Of a DNA stretch of 64,000 bases, positions 21,768 through 30,536 are shown one piece after another. Within the stretch, counting starts at the first letter, position 1. Each line of letters starts with the position of its first letter. Under the pieces are notes generated by a model. That model was not told the DNA's origin, ran no database searches, and saw only the letters and a program-made list of their open reading frames with translations. The DNA lies in contig DENB01000095.1 in assembly GCA_002359495.1 (NCBI GenBank), positions 1-64,000 on the forward strand, given 5' to 3'. Origin of the DNA: Enterobacteriaceae bacterium UBA2655. GTDB taxonomy: Bacteria; Pseudomonadota; Gammaproteobacteria; Enterobacterales; Enterobacteriaceae. A program made the translations under genes and the position numbers.

Positions 21768-21862
21768 CGCCCTTCCCCTCTTATCATCACAGAAAAGAGG
21801 TTTAGCCCGTAACGGGACGGCGGACAACCGGCGAAAAGAAATTAACCAAGCTGGCTCACGTT

Positions 21863-22381
21863 TCAGCGCTGGTTTTTCTGTAACACTACATAAAGTTGTC
21901 GGTACGCCTCGACTAATTCCTCCAGCGAAGCCCGGTTCAGTCCGCTGGGATTCGGCAATACCCAAACCTGCGTATCGCCGGTGACAAGCGGCTGCTCTCC
22001 CCACGCCACGTTGTTCTGTCCGAAGGCGCGCTTGTAAGCCTCTTTTCCTAATATCGCCAACGCGCGCGGCCGGTAGCGCTCAACCTTTTCCTGGAGCCGC
22101 GCGCCGCCCTCCCGCAGCTCCTGCGCGGCCAGTTCGCTGGCTTGGGTGGTAGGACGATCGACCAGTCTGGTAATGCCGCAGCCGGTCTCGAGCAACTGCT
22201 GCTCCTCTTCCGGCCTGAGCTGTTTTCGAGTGAAGCCGGCCAGGTAGATAACCTTCCAGAAGCGGTTGCCGGGATGGGCGAAATGAAAACCGGTATGGGC
22301 GGATGAGCGCCCGGGATTAATGCCGCAAAACAGTACGTTCAGATTTGGCGCCAGAATATCGCTAATGCCGTGTTCACTCAT
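21863..22381 (-). CDS. mug: G/U mismatch-specific DNA glycosylase Mug
   Basis: Mug removes uracil or ethenocytosine opposite guanine. The 172-residue protein has the family motifs [24 protein letters not shown] (about 21-44, including the active-site NPG) and NPSGLN (about 146-151). An ATG at 22381 is chosen from GGAGAGGG upstream and the E. coli start; a longer in-frame reading is not supported. rpoD-mug-ileX is the E. coli order too, with the orphan binding protein inserted here. Confidence 0.94.
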   Translation of the reverse strand: MSEHGISDILAPNLNVLFCGINPGRSSAHTGFHFAHPGNRFWKVIYLAGFTRKQLRPEEEQQLLETGCGITRLVDRPTTQASELAAQELREGGARLQEKVERYRPRALAILGKEAYKRAFGQNNVAWGEQPLVTGDTQVWVLPNPSGLNRASLEELVEAYRQLYVVLQKNQR

Positions 22382-22633
22382 GTTGCTTCCCTCTCCAGAC
22401 CCGCTTTTCTTTTTAGCGCTGCACGACAGGTAATGGGGTGGCGCCATAAAGCTGTTGTGCTGCCTTCCTCGTGCCGACCTTATGTATGACATGTGCAGGT
22501 TTATTAACGATGCGCTGGCGCGTACCAGCTTTGTGGATCTCTGTTTCTCAATTTTGCTTTCACTATCAAGCCGGCAACGCGACAAAGACAATAATTATAG
22601 TCGTTACTGGAATCCAGCTTTAAGGAGCATGCC

Positions 22634-22846
22634 GTGCAGGCACAACGCCAGCATGACTATGAGTTGTTCGTCCAAAACTCTATGGAAGAAGGGAAATCAA
22701 ATAAATGCCGGAGGTTAATACCCTGCCCCCTGTTTTGTGATTCGCCTCAAAGCTTATCTTTTGCACCGATTCTGATGGAATTATTAAATTTTTCGATATT
22801 TATCAAGAAGTCATCTCTTGATGCAATTTTAGACAACCAGCTGTAG
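22634..22846 (+). CDS. Possible small protein of unknown function
   Basis: A GTG at 22634 with AAGGAG about 8 bases upstream opens a 70-codon frame. Its first 25 residues are polar and protein-like (VQAQRQHDYELFVQNSMEEG), but the rest becomes hydrophobic and loses the codon bias of the neighbours. It could be a real small gene or the remnant of a longer one. The rest of the 511-base mug-ileX gap shows only an AT-rich stretch before the tRNA promoter. Confidence 0.25.
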   Translation: MQAQRQHDYELFVQNSMEEGKSNKCRRLIPCPLFCDSPQSLSFAPILMELLNFSIFIKKSSLDAILDNQL

Positions 22847-22874
22847 AGCGCTGGATCGCTCCGTTCAGATACTT

Positions 22875-22892
22875 TATAATCCCCGCTCCGCT
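22875..22892 (+). promoter_or_regulatory. -10 box and GC-rich discriminator of ileX
   Basis: TATAAT at 22875-22880 is followed by CCCCGCTCCGCT up to the tRNA start. A GC-rich discriminator is typical of stringently controlled stable-RNA promoters. No clear -35 box is seen. Confidence 0.55.
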
Positions 22893-22968
22893 GGCCCCTT
22901 AGCTCAGTGGTTAGAGCAGGCGACTCATAATCGCTTGGTCGCTGGTTCAAGTCCAGCAGGGGCCACCA
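22893..22968 (+). tRNA. ileX: tRNA-Ile (CAT anticodon, lysidine type)
   Basis: This 76-nt cloverleaf has an acceptor stem GGCCCCT pairing with AGGGGCC and an encoded CCA end. The anticodon is CAT at 22926-22928, and the TTCAAGT T-loop is standard. Sequence and position after mug match E. coli ileX, whose CAT anticodon becomes lysidine-CAU and reads AUA. The 3' part from 22922 is supplied by the prophage attL repeat, so the gene stays functional after integration. Confidence 0.95.
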
Positions 22969-22986
22969 AATTTAAGCTGTGAAATC
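22922..22986 (+). repeat. attL (left prophage attachment repeat)
   Basis: These 65 bases are identical to 53240-53304. They start at the anticodon stem of ileX, cover the rest of the tRNA (to 22968) and run 18 bases beyond the CCA. Confidence 0.95.
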
Positions 22987-22992
22987 AGCAAG

Positions 22993-23021
22993 TTAAAGCC
23001 ACCTTGCAGGGTGGCTTTTTT
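22993..23021 (+). terminator. Phage-borne terminator behind ileX
   Basis: AAAGCCACC (22995-23003) pairs with GGTGGCTTT (23010-23018) and runs into a T-tract. It lies just inside the prophage, so it ends ileX transcription in the lysogen; a near-copy at 53311-53340 is the host's own. Confidence 0.8.
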
Positions 23022-23038
23022 GTTTCCTCCGAATCCAT

Positions 23039-23059
23039 TGGCAGCAAAATGGCAGCAGA
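23039..23059 (+). repeat. Probable integrase arm-type site, left
   Basis: A 21-base sequence built of two direct GGCAGCA units 11 bases apart (TGGCAGCAAAA then TGGCAGCAGA) recurs identically at 53128-53148 next to attR. Paired direct repeats flanking the core are typical of arm sites for tyrosine integrases. Confidence 0.65.
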
Positions 23060-23073
23060 CATTTTTTTGATAT

Positions 23074-23102
23074 CATAAAAAAACCCGCCTTAGCGGGTTT
23101 GG
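23074..23102 (-). terminator. Terminator after ogr
   Basis: On the minus strand AAACCCGC and GCGGGTTT form an 8-bp stem followed by TTTTTTT. It lies 10 bases beyond the ogr stop and blocks phage late transcription from running into ileX. Confidence 0.8.
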
Positions 23103-23112
23103 TTGATGCTTC

Positions 23113-23331
23113 TTACATCCAGAGCGAGCCTTGCAAACTGCGATCGGGATGTGGTGGAACCGGCTTTATGGCTCCCGGTTTCATAATGATTTCTGCAACC
23201 GTTTCATGTGACTTAAACGTACAGCTGCAATTTATGTTTTGGCACTGGTTATAACGTTCTTTTGTCGTTTTTGATACCTGAAAGCTGCTGCGTGTATGTG
23301 CGGCATTACCGCACAATGGACAATTCATCAT
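23113..23331 (-). CDS. ogr: Ogr/Delta-type zinc-finger late transcription activator
   Basis: The 72-residue protein has Cys4, Cys7, Cys30 and Cys35 in the CxxC-x22-CxxxxC arrangement of the P2 Ogr/P4 Delta zinc finger (SYNTHETICALLY the CPLCG and CQNINC motifs), ending in a basic and proline-rich tail. These proteins bind TTGT-N12-ACAA sites near -55 of late promoters and contact the RNA polymerase alpha subunit. Three such sites are present in this prophage (29889, 34110, 39681). It is the last gene before the left att site, as in P2. Confidence 0.9.
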   Translation of the reverse strand: MMNCPLCGNAAHTRSSFQVSKTTKERYNQCQNINCSCTFKSHETVAEIIMKPGAIKPVPPHPDRSLQGSLWM

Positions 23332-23394
23332 AGCTACGTTCCCTCAACACAATTGAGATGGATAATACATAAAATAACCACATTGGGATAGTTA

Positions 23395-24489
23395 TCATTC
23401 CATTTCGAGACTGTCAATTTTCACTTCCAGTTCCAGGCTGGTCGTGTAACCGCTGTCGCGGCTCAGGCTGTGCGTCAGCGTCGTGATGATCCATTCCCCG
23501 CTGTCTACCTGCTGTTTAAACCCGCTCACTTTTACCGGCATTTCCGTGTAGAGATCCGCCCGGCCCCGTGCCAGCTGTATCGAAAATGTCGCCACGCCGC
23601 GCTGCAGGCGTTCCCACTGCATTTTGGCCGCCCGCTCTGCGTTGCTCCGGTTCGCATAGGTCCGGCTCAGCACCAGCACGTTTTCGTCCGTGCCTGTCAG
23701 GTAATCTCCCTGCTTCGCCTCCGGCTCCTTTTTCTTCGTGGTCTTGCGCCTGCGCTTTATCTTTGTTTCCTCTTTCTTTTTCGGCTCGCGGGTATGCAGC
23801 CAGCTGGCGATCACGCCGGTGTAGGCGTCACGGTCAGCCAGGGTAAACCGGTGGCTGTCGCCGCTCCGGCGGGTCAGGGTAATGACCGGCAACACTTTAC
23901 CGCTGGCCGTTTTGCCCTGGCCCTGCCGGATGAACAGCAGGTTGCCGCTTTTGACGCAGGCGATGGCGCCGCACTGGCGCGCCAGCCGCATCAGAAAACT
24001 GGCGTCGGATTCGTTGGTCTGGTCCAGATGGTCGATCGCCATTTTCGCCATCTCATCACTCAGCGCCGTCTCCAGCTTGTTCCGGGCGGCAATCTCTTTC
24101 ACCATGTCGCCGACCGTGGTCTGGTGCCATGATTTCTCGCGCCGGGTGTTTAGCGTGGCGCGAAAATCCGCACTGCGGGCGCGCAGCGTCAGCCGGTCCG
24201 GCGTGCCGGAATGCTCGATTTCGTCGACGGTAAAAGACCCCTTCGGGATAAGCGGCTCTCCTTTCCACCCCAGCGCCAGCGTCAGCAGCACGCCCCGGCG
24301 CGGCAGCTGCAGCAGCCCGTCCCTGTCGTCCAGCTCGATGTCCAGCTGGTCCGCCTCAAAGCCGCGATTATCCGTCAGCGTCAGGCTGATAAGCCGTTTT
24401 TCAATGCGCTGCGTGATGTCCGCGCCTTCCAGCGTCAGACGAAACGCGGGCGCGCTGTTGCTGCCCGTTACCCACTCTGACGCATTCAT
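23395..24489 (-). CDS. D: Phage late control/tail spike hub protein D
   Basis: The 364-residue gpD family protein forms the tail hub beneath the tube (gp27-like fold in related myoviruses) and is needed for late growth in P2. A strongly basic insert (KKKEETKIKRRRKTTKKKEPE, about 232-252) stands between the two halves. The start overlaps the end of U by four bases (ATGA), showing translational coupling. It is the last gene of the FI operon. Confidence 0.9.
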   Translation of the reverse strand: MNASEWVTGSNSAPAFRLTLEGADITQRIEKRLISLTLTDNRGFEADQLDIELDDRDGLLQLPRRGVLLTLALGWKGEPLIPKGSFTVDEIEHSGTPDRLTLRARSADFRATLNTRREKSWHQTTVGDMVKEIAARNKLETALSDEMAKMAIDHLDQTNESDASFLMRLARQCGAIACVKSGNLLFIRQGQGKTASGKVLPVITLTRRSGDSHRFTLADRDAYTGVIASWLHTREPKKKEETKIKRRRKTTKKKEPEAKQGDYLTGTDENVLVLSRTYANRSNAERAAKMQWERLQRGVATFSIQLARGRADLYTEMPVKVSGFKQQVDSGEWIITTLTHSLSRDSGYTTSLELEVKIDSLEME

Positions 24490-24971
24490 GAGAAAAGCCC
24501 TCCGACTGCTGCCGATACCTTGCCCGCCGCCGAGGTTGCCGCGCTTTTCATGGTGTCCAGCTGGTCGCTCAGGCTGCCGAACATCTCGCTCAGCGACTCA
24601 TCCACACGTTTCAGCGTGAGCGTGAACTCAATGCGCCGGCACGCCCCGTTACTGAAAAATTCCGCTTTCGTCTGGCTCAGGCTCTCGATCACAAACATGC
24701 CGTAAATGGTGCCGCTGCCCTCCAGCAGCGGCCATGCCTTGCCCAGCTCCGCCAGCTGCTCCAGCGCAAACAGCGACAGCCGCCCGCCGGTCAGCTCCGG
24801 CAGCAGCACGCCCGAAAGCGTCACGCTGTCGTTATCCGGGCCGGTAAACTGCACGGACGGACGGTAGCCCACCCGGTTATTGGCCGGAAAACTCCAGCTG
24901 CGTTGATGCTGCAGTTCCTGATAAGGAACCGTGTTCAGCATGAAAACAAACAGCCCCAGCGTCATCATCAT
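24486..24971 (-). CDS. U: Phage tail protein U (tail terminator/assembly)
   Basis: The 161-residue protein matches the P2 gpU family, needed for tail completion. The N-terminus MMMTLGLFVFML is followed by a beta-rich body; the C-terminal 30 residues are Ala/Ser-rich. Three ATGs in a row (24971, 24968, 24965) follow GGGAGG; the first is used. Both ends overlap the neighbouring genes T and D by four bases. Confidence 0.9.
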   Translation of the reverse strand: MMMTLGLFVFMLNTVPYQELQHQRSWSFPANNRVGYRPSVQFTGPDNDSVTLSGVLLPELTGGRLSLFALEQLAELGKAWPLLEGSGTIYGMFVIESLSQTKAEFFSNGACRRIEFTLTLKRVDESLSEMFGSLSDQLDTMKSAATSAAGKVSAAVGGLFS

Positions 24972-27610
24972 AATTCGAACCCTCCCCGGTCACTGTAGGT
25001 ACTGCGCGCGCGCGCCTGCGCCTGCCGCTCTTTCTCCTCAATCCTGCGCATCACTTCATCCACCACGTCCTGCGGGTTCTGCCCCGGCTGTTGTACGATA
25101 TGAATGTCATATTTCCCCTGCATCATGATCACCGGCTGGCCTGTCCTGGCTCCGGTCGCACCGGCCACGCTCTGCGAACTGGCAGGAAGGCTCATCGGAT
25201 GCAGCGGGCGGGCAGCGGCAGGCGTGGCGGCCACGTCCATCGCCAGCGCGGCGGTTCGGCGGCGACTGGTCACACGGGCCGGACCGTTCACGATTTCCGG
25301 CCCGTTTTCCCCCACGATCCCGAACCGGCCTGACGGGATAAACCCGCCGCTGTCATACAGCCCGGCAAAGCCGGTTGCTGAAGGTCTGCCGGGCAGGACT
25401 GGTGCAGCGGGTTTTGCTGGCGTTCCGCCTGTATCAGCTGCGCCGGGTTTCATCCAGTCCGGCAAATAGCTGCTCAGGGATGAAAGTTTGCTTTTCAGCG
25501 CCTCCCATTTCTGGCCGATCCCGGCCATCAGGCTGTCAATCATTTGTGAACCGGCTTCCTGAAAGCGGGCGGGCAGCGCCTGCGCCCCGGCCACAATCTC
25601 CGTCCACTTTGTGCTGATGTAGGTTGTGATTGAATTCCATGCGCTGCTGACGCCGCCGCTTATTGTGTTCCAGAGCGCGGCAAACTTCGGTCCCAGCGTG
25701 TCCCAGTTCTGCCAGATATACAGCGCCCCGGCCGCAATCAGCCCCACCACGGCCAGAATCGGGTTTGCCATCATCAGCCGCCCCAGCCACAGCACGCCGT
25801 TCCCGACAATACCCAGCGCGCCACGGATAAGCCCGAAAGCACTCACCGCTTTCAGGCCCAGCACGCTGCAGCTCATGCGCAGCAGGGCCAGCGGGCCGAG
25901 CACGGCAGCAGCAGCCAGCGACAGCGCCCCGATGGCCGTCATCGCAATGGCAAATCCGGCGGCCAGTTTGAACAGTACGGCGATCAGCTGCGGATGCTGT
26001 TGGACAAACTGCCCCAGCCTGCCCGAAAGCTCGCCCAGCCAGTCAATCAGGCGTTTCAGGTCAGGGGCCACGGTTGCTCCGATGGCGGACATGGCATTGG
26101 TAAATGAACCGCCCGCTGCATCCCATCTGTTGCCCAGGGTTTTCAGCGAGGCGTCCACGCGCTCACGCAGGGAAGCCTGATTCTCCAGCTTTGCTGCCGT
26201 TTCCCGGTAGCCTGCTATCCCTTTGGTAATCATGTTGTTGAGTACCTGCAGGGTTTCCGAGTCATCGCCGAACATATCTTTCAGGGTGCTCAGTTTCTTT
26301 TCGGTACTCAGCTGATTCAGCTGATCCAGCTGCCGGTACATCTTTTCAATCCCGGCAAATTCACCTTTGCCGTCGGTAAAATCAAATTTCACCCCGGTGC
26401 CTTTCAGATCCTTATTCACCTCTTTTATATTCTGGGTATCCATCACCGCCTGAAAAACTTTACGGTAAGCATTACCTGCCGAGCCGCCCTCCATGCCCTG
26501 CTGGTCCGCCATCACCAGAAGCGGCGCAAAAGCTTTTGCCGCGTCCAGTCCCTTCATCTTGATGATGTCCATCGCGCTGCCGATTTTGGCGTAGCCCTGC
26601 AGCATGTTTTCCGAATCCACCCCGGCATAAAAGCCCTTCTGGATAATGTCGGTCAGCGACATCATGTCCTTTTCAGAGGTCTGCGTGGCGTCCTGCAGTT
26701 TGGCCGCAAACTCCGCCGCCTCCGTGGGGGCCATTTTCAGCTGCACGCCCAGATAAGCCGTCGCCTCCCCCAGCCCGCCCAGGATGGACTGCGCGGACAT
26801 CCCCTGACGGCGCAGCATGGTCATCATATTCTGGAAATCCGCCGTGGTGCCGGGCAGCTTGTCGCCCAGGTTTACGGCCAGCCGGTTAATTTTTTCAAAC
26901 TCCGGCGCAACTTTTGCGCCCGGTCCCATCATGGACGCGGCCAGCTGCGTGGCGGCATCTTCTGACTGTGCATAGGCACTCACAGGGGCCATCAGGGTGA
27001 GGCCGGTTGAGACGCCGCTTGCCACCATTCCGGCCCCGTTTCCGGCGAGGTTGTTGCGCAGCGCCTTTGTTTTTTCATGCTGCGCGCGGATCGCGTTCAG
27101 CTTGCGCTGACGTTCACCCAGCCGCTGCAGTTCGGCCTGCTGTCGCGCCAGGGCTTCGCTGGCCGCGTTCGCATCGGTGCGCAGGCGGCGCTGCGCTTCA
27201 CTCAGCTGCTTTGTATTAATCCCGGCGCCGTTCAGCGCCTCGCGCTGGCGCTGCACCGACAGGCGCAGCCCGTTGTATTTTTCCTGCAGCTCGCTGGCGC
27301 GGTTTTTTGCCTGCTCCAGCAGGCGGGCCTGCTGCGCCGTGGGTCGGTTGGTGGCGGCAAACTGTGTCGCCAGCTGCGCCGCCTCCTGCCGGGCGGCGGC
27401 CAGATTTCTCTCCGTGACGGCAAGCTGTGAACGGGTTTTGCGAAAGCCGTCAATTTTCCCGGCCTGCTCATTCAGGGATTTCAGGGTCTCTTTGCTGGCT
27501 TTCAGCGCGGCGGACAGCTCTTTCGAGCCGTCGCGCGCGTTACGGAAGGGGCGGGTGATTTTATCCACCGCGTTTAAAACCACCTGCAGGCGCAGGTTTG
27601 TATCACTCAT
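24968..27610 (-). CDS. T: Tail tape-measure protein T
   Basis: This large protein of about 880 residues sets tail length. It begins with a long alpha-helical coiled-coil region (about 20-200), continues with the tape-measure core (GMSAQSILGGLGEA and KDMFGDDSETLQVL segments), hydrophobic helices around 560-640, and a Gly/Pro-rich C-terminus. An ATG at 27610 overlaps the stop of the frameshifted E+E' product (GATGAGTGA); a GTG at 27616 is an alternative. It is coupled to U downstream. Confidence 0.95.
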   Translation of the reverse strand: MSDTNLRLQVVLNAVDKITRPFRNARDGSKELSAALKASKETLKSLNEQAGKIDGFRKTRSQLAVTERNLAAARQEAAQLATQFAATNRPTAQQARLLEQAKNRASELQEKYNGLRLSVQRQREALNGAGINTKQLSEAQRRLRTDANAASEALARQQAELQRLGERQRKLNAIRAQHEKTKALRNNLAGNGAGMVASGVSTGLTLMAPVSAYAQSEDAATQLAASMMGPGAKVAPEFEKINRLAVNLGDKLPGTTADFQNMMTMLRRQGMSAQSILGGLGEATAYLGVQLKMAPTEAAEFAAKLQDATQTSEKDMMSLTDIIQKGFYAGVDSENMLQGYAKIGSAMDIIKMKGLDAAKAFAPLLVMADQQGMEGGSAGNAYRKVFQAVMDTQNIKEVNKDLKGTGVKFDFTDGKGEFAGIEKMYRQLDQLNQLSTEKKLSTLKDMFGDDSETLQVLNNMITKGIAGYRETAAKLENQASLRERVDASLKTLGNRWDAAGGSFTNAMSAIGATVAPDLKRLIDWLGELSGRLGQFVQQHPQLIAVLFKLAAGFAIAMTAIGALSLAAAAVLGPLALLRMSCSVLGLKAVSAFGLIRGALGIVGNGVLWLGRLMMANPILAVVGLIAAGALYIWQNWDTLGPKFAALWNTISGGVSSAWNSITTYISTKWTEIVAGAQALPARFQEAGSQMIDSLMAGIGQKWEALKSKLSSLSSYLPDWMKPGAADTGGTPAKPAAPVLPGRPSATGFAGLYDSGGFIPSGRFGIVGENGPEIVNGPARVTSRRRTAALAMDVAATPAAARPLHPMSLPASSQSVAGATGARTGQPVIMMQGKYDIHIVQQPGQNPQDVVDEVMRRIEEKERQAQARARSTYSDRGGFEL

Positions 27611-28063
27611 CGTCACCGGCTCCGCTTCGCAGAATCGCTTTGTGCCGCCATTCCAGAACTTCCGTCAGCGTTTCCGCGTACATCACGGAAGGCGGCCAGT
27701 GAAAGACGGTGGCAATGTCAGCCACCAGATCCTCTACCGTCAGGCTGTCGGGAAATCCGACATCACCGACTTCGGCAACAAAAAAGTGACCACCTCCACC
27801 GACAGGGAAAGCAGGTCTGCCGGGTCCATTTCCGCAATCTCATGCGGCTGCAGCGCGGGCATACTGATGCGCGGAATGACCGTCATCATGGCGTTCACGT
27901 CCATGTCCATCAGCGCCTGCAGGCGGGTGCCGCGCAGCGCGCCGGACTGCGGCTTGCGCAGGGTCACTTGGGTGATGGTTTCCTTACCCCGGATCACCGG
28001 CGTGTCCAGGGTGAGGGTTTTCTGCTGCGGCTGCGGTGCGGTATCTTTGTTTTTGTCAGTCAT
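27603..28063 (-). CDS. Tail protein E+E' produced by -1 frameshift
   Basis: Reading starts in E (28063) and, after a -1 slip at TTTTTTG (27785-27779), continues in the second frame as FVAEVGDVGFPDSL and then LVADIATVFHWPPS to a stop at 27603. This extension has no start of its own with a good ribosome site and shows the conserved FHWPPS...EWRHKA pattern of gpE'. In P2 and related phages the E/E' pair is a programmed frameshift, the counterpart of lambda G/GT, and the long product chaperones the tape measure. Confidence 0.85.
27740..28063 (-). CDS. E: Tail assembly chaperone E
   Basis: The 107-residue gpE family protein (phage tail assembly E) starts MTDKNKDTAPQ, has LTLDTPVIRGKETITQVTLRKP in the middle and ends FLLPKSVMSDFPTA. 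It is the normal-frame product; the minority frameshifted form is given separately. Located between the tube protein FII and tape measure T, as in P2. Confidence 0.9.
   Translation of the reverse strand: MTDKNKDTAPQPQQKTLTLDTPVIRGKETITQVTLRKPQSGALRGTRLQALMDMDVNAMMTVIPRISMPALQPHEIAEMDPADLLSLSVEVVTFLLPKSVMSDFPTA
27779..27785 (-). other. Programmed -1 frameshift slippery site in E
   Basis: TTTTTTG on the minus strand is read in-frame as T TTT TTG (Thr-Phe-Leu codons ACT TTT TTG). This is the P2-type slippery heptamer; the -1 frame is open through to 27603. Confidence 0.85.
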
Positions 28064-28119
28064 GATTTTTTCCGGTTGGGTTCGTCAGTTAAACGGCAGG
28101 GTTTCCCCTGCCGGAGTTA

Positions 28120-28635
28120 TCACAGGCCAATGGCCGAGCGGTGTTTTTCCAGCAGGTCCGTGCCGCCCACGTTCTCGATCATGTTCACCAGATCGACCTC
28201 GTAGACCACCTCGCCGTTAATGGTCAGCTTCGCGTAGCTGTTGGTGCAGCTCACCTTTGTGCTGTTGCTCTCGCCGGTTTTCCACTCGCCAGAGTCCAGC
28301 TCCTTGTAGCGGCCATGCGTGACCAGCTCCACCGCCTGCACTTCGTTGGTGCTGTCCGTCTGAATAGAGCCGGTGAAGCGCAGCTGAATGGCGTCCGCCG
28401 TGGCGGCGCCCATCTGTCTGAACAGTTTCAGCTCCGTGCCGCCGATGGAAAATTCCGTATCCAGCGCGCCGTCATCCAGCCCCATATCAATATCCACCGC
28501 GCCCGGCATCCCGCCGCCCCGGTATTTTTCGAACTTGCGGGTAAACTTCGGCAGGGTCACGGACTCAACCAGCCCCACCCAGTTATCTCCGGCGTTGAAC
28601 AGGTTCAGGTGTTTCAGTTTGCGGGGTAAAGCCAT
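28120..28635 (-). CDS. FII: Major tail tube protein FII
   Basis: The 171-residue protein is the gpFII/phage major tail tube family member that polymerises into the inner tail tube through which DNA passes. Landmarks are MALPRKLKHLNLFNAGDNWVG at the start and the FTRKFEKYRGGGMPG segment. It lies 12 bases after the sheath gene FI in the same late operon. The length is normal for the family. Confidence 0.93.
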   Translation of the reverse strand: MALPRKLKHLNLFNAGDNWVGLVESVTLPKFTRKFEKYRGGGMPGAVDIDMGLDDGALDTEFSIGGTELKLFRQMGAATADAIQLRFTGSIQTDSTNEVQAVELVTHGRYKELDSGEWKTGESNSTKVSCTNSYAKLTINGEVVYEVDLVNMIENVGGTDLLEKHRSAIGL

Positions 28636-28647
28636 GCTTTTTTCTCC

Positions 28648-29817
28648 TTATGCGCTGACCTGGCTGGCAAAATTCACCAGATACTGGTCCGTGATGCGCT
28701 GGCGCAGCATCAGGTTTTCCAGCGGCGGCACCGGCGTGTAGTCGTAATCAATGGTGAGTTTGCCCGCCTTGAGCGTGTCCTTGTCGTTCACGCTCTCGTC
28801 CAGCCAGCAGTCCGCGCCGATGAGATAGCCCTGGCTGACCAGGTTGCGCAGCTTCGCGCGGATACTCTCGATGATGTCGCGGGCCAGCGACGGGTTCAGC
28901 GCGCCGTCCACCGCCCACATCTGCGCCTCTGCCATCGTGTCCATCAGCACCTGCGCCGTGCGGGTGTAGTTTTCAAACGCAAACAGCGAATCGTCACTCA
29001 GGCAGCGGGAACCCCAGAAGCGATAACCGTCCTGGCGGATCAGCGTGGTGATGTCGTTCTGGTTCAACAGGCCCGCATCCGTTGCCGGGTCCTGCAGATC
29101 CCAGAACACATCCGCAGAAATGCCGGTCACGCCGTTCACGCCCACGTTGGACAGGGTTTTATGCCAGCCGGTTTGCTGGTCGATTTTGGCGCGCAGGCCG
29201 AGCGCGCGGGCGGTGGCGTAGGCCGTCGCGTCCGCGTTCAGCACGGTGTCAAAATTGATAAAGTCCGGCCAGATAAGCATCCCTTCGCGCTGGCTGAAGT
29301 TCGCGCGGTACGCGGTCGCCTCCTCCACGCTTTTGCAGCCATAGGCGGACAGGTACGCGAAGCCGCGCAGGCTCTGCGCCACGGACAAAAGCTCAGTCGC
29401 CACGGCCTGCGTGTCATGGCCCGGCACGCCGAGAATGCGGGGCTTGACGCCCAGCTGCGTCTGCGCGGCCAGCAGGGCTTTCATGCCGGTGCGTCGGCCG
29501 TCCGTCACGCCGCCGATGATGTTGGACGTGGTTTCCGCTTCGGTTTCACCCTGCGGGACGCGCACAACCACGGTCACGGGTTTGGACTGGTCCGCAATCG
29601 CATCCAGCGCGCGGGCCAGCGTGCCGGATTCGCCCGCCTTGCCGCTGGCCGTCAGCACGTCCGTGAGCAACACGGGTTTGTTCAGCGGAAAGGTCGCCGC
29701 GTCGGCGTCGTCTGCGGTGCAGACCATGCCCACAATCGCGGTGCTGACCGTTGATATGGTTCGGGTGCCGTCGTTAACTTCCGTAACGCGCACGCCGTGA
29801 TGGTAATCGTCTGCCAT
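28648..29817 (-). CDS. FI: Tail sheath protein FI
   Basis: The 389-residue contractile sheath protein has the family N-terminus ([17 protein letters not shown]), the central [10 protein letters not shown] and C-terminal [11 protein letters not shown]...[10 protein letters not shown] segments. Sheath contraction drives the tube through the host envelope. It is the first gene of the P2 PF operon: an exact Ogr-type site (29889-29908) and a CATAGC -10-like element (about 29847-29852) lie upstream, and CCGGAG is the ribosome site. P2's Z/fun gene, found next to this point, is absent. Confidence 0.95.
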   Translation of the reverse strand: MADDYHHGVRVTEVNDGTRTISTVSTAIVGMVCTADDADAATFPLNKPVLLTDVLTASGKAGESGTLARALDAIADQSKPVTVVVRVPQGETEAETTSNIIGGVTDGRRTGMKALLAAQTQLGVKPRILGVPGHDTQAVATELLSVAQSLRGFAYLSAYGCKSVEEATAYRANFSQREGMLIWPDFINFDTVLNADATAYATARALGLRAKIDQQTGWHKTLSNVGVNGVTGISADVFWDLQDPATDAGLLNQNDITTLIRQDGYRFWGSRCLSDDSLFAFENYTRTAQVLMDTMAEAQMWAVDGALNPSLARDIIESIRAKLRNLVSQGYLIGADCWLDESVNDKDTLKAGKLTIDYDYTPVPPLENLMLRQRITDQYLVNFASQVSA

Positions 29818-29888
29818 GTGGCGAAATCTCCGGTTAAGGGGGTTTCGCTATGGTGAAAGGTGCGCGCGGATTGCGCATCCTGCGGGCG

Positions 29889-29908
29889 TTGTGTGGGGAA
29901 TGGTACAA
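29889..29908 (-). promoter_or_regulatory. Ogr/Delta activator site of the FI operon
   Basis: TTGT, exactly 12 bases, ACAA. Its centre lies about 57 bases upstream of the start predicted from the CATAGC -10-like box, matching the known activator position in P2 late promoters. Confidence 0.8.
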
Positions 29909-29910
29909 AA

Positions 29911-29932
29911 GGAAAAGGCCCGCGCGGGGCCT
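29911..29932 (-). terminator. Terminator after the tail fibre operon
   Basis: On the minus strand AGGCCC (29932-29927) pairs with GGGCCT (29921-29916), followed by TTT. It lies immediately after the tail fibre assembly gene and just before the FI promoter. Confidence 0.75.
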
Positions 29933-29936
29933 CTGG

Positions 29937-30536
29937 TCAGATGGCGGGCTGTTCCGGCCAGTTAATCTCCGGGGCGACGGATGTATCCACAGCCTGTACA
30001 GCCTGAATATATGTCATCCATGCCAGAAGCGAAGCCTTATCCGTATCGGTGATAATGCCCAGCAACAGCTGGGTCTGCCATGCCTGCGTCATGCTGTTGG
30101 CCTGACTGATAAACGACACTTTCTGGCTGTCCGCGTCAGCTACCGCTGCGGCCTTTTCTGCATCCGTATTTGTCACCCATTTTTCACCGTCCCATTCATC
30201 AAAAGCCGTTGCCGGTTTCAGCGGTGTGGTGTTTTCCGGCCAGTCGCCCGGCGCGGTTATTTCAACCGGGGAGCCGTCCGTTACGGCATAGGCCATCTTT
30301 CCACGGTGATCCGGCAAAACCTGCCAGTTACCGTTACTGAATACCGCCACACTGCCCGGATCCGCCTCCGGCGGGGCGTCACAACAGGCGCTGGCCGGAA
30401 TGCCCACGCCCTGCATCAGGTATTCATCCGTTGGGCCGGTAAAAATACCCGTTGCGCTCTCATAGTTGTAAACGGTCAGGAAGCCGGACGCTTTCGCCAG
30501 CCCGTTTTTATCCAGGGTGATGTAGTTTTCTGCCAT
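29937..30536 (-). CDS. Tail fibre assembly protein (Tfa/gpG family)
   Basis: This 199-residue protein acts as a chaperone that helps the neighbouring fibre fold and trimerise; it is specific for the fibre it is paired with. The N-terminus (MAENYITLDKNGLAKASGFLTVYNY) and the C-terminal WPEQPAI are typical of Tfa proteins. It takes the place of P2 gene G and differs from it, so the H-tfa pair is probably exchanged as a host-range module. The start overlaps the H stop by one base. Confidence 0.85.
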   Translation of the reverse strand: MAENYITLDKNGLAKASGFLTVYNYESATGIFTGPTDEYLMQGVGIPASACCDAPPEADPGSVAVFSNGNWQVLPDHRGKMAYAVTDGSPVEITAPGDWPENTTPLKPATAFDEWDGEKWVTNTDAEKAAAVADADSQKVSFISQANSMTQAWQTQLLLGIITDTDKASLLAWMTYIQAVQAVDTSVAPEINWPEQPAI

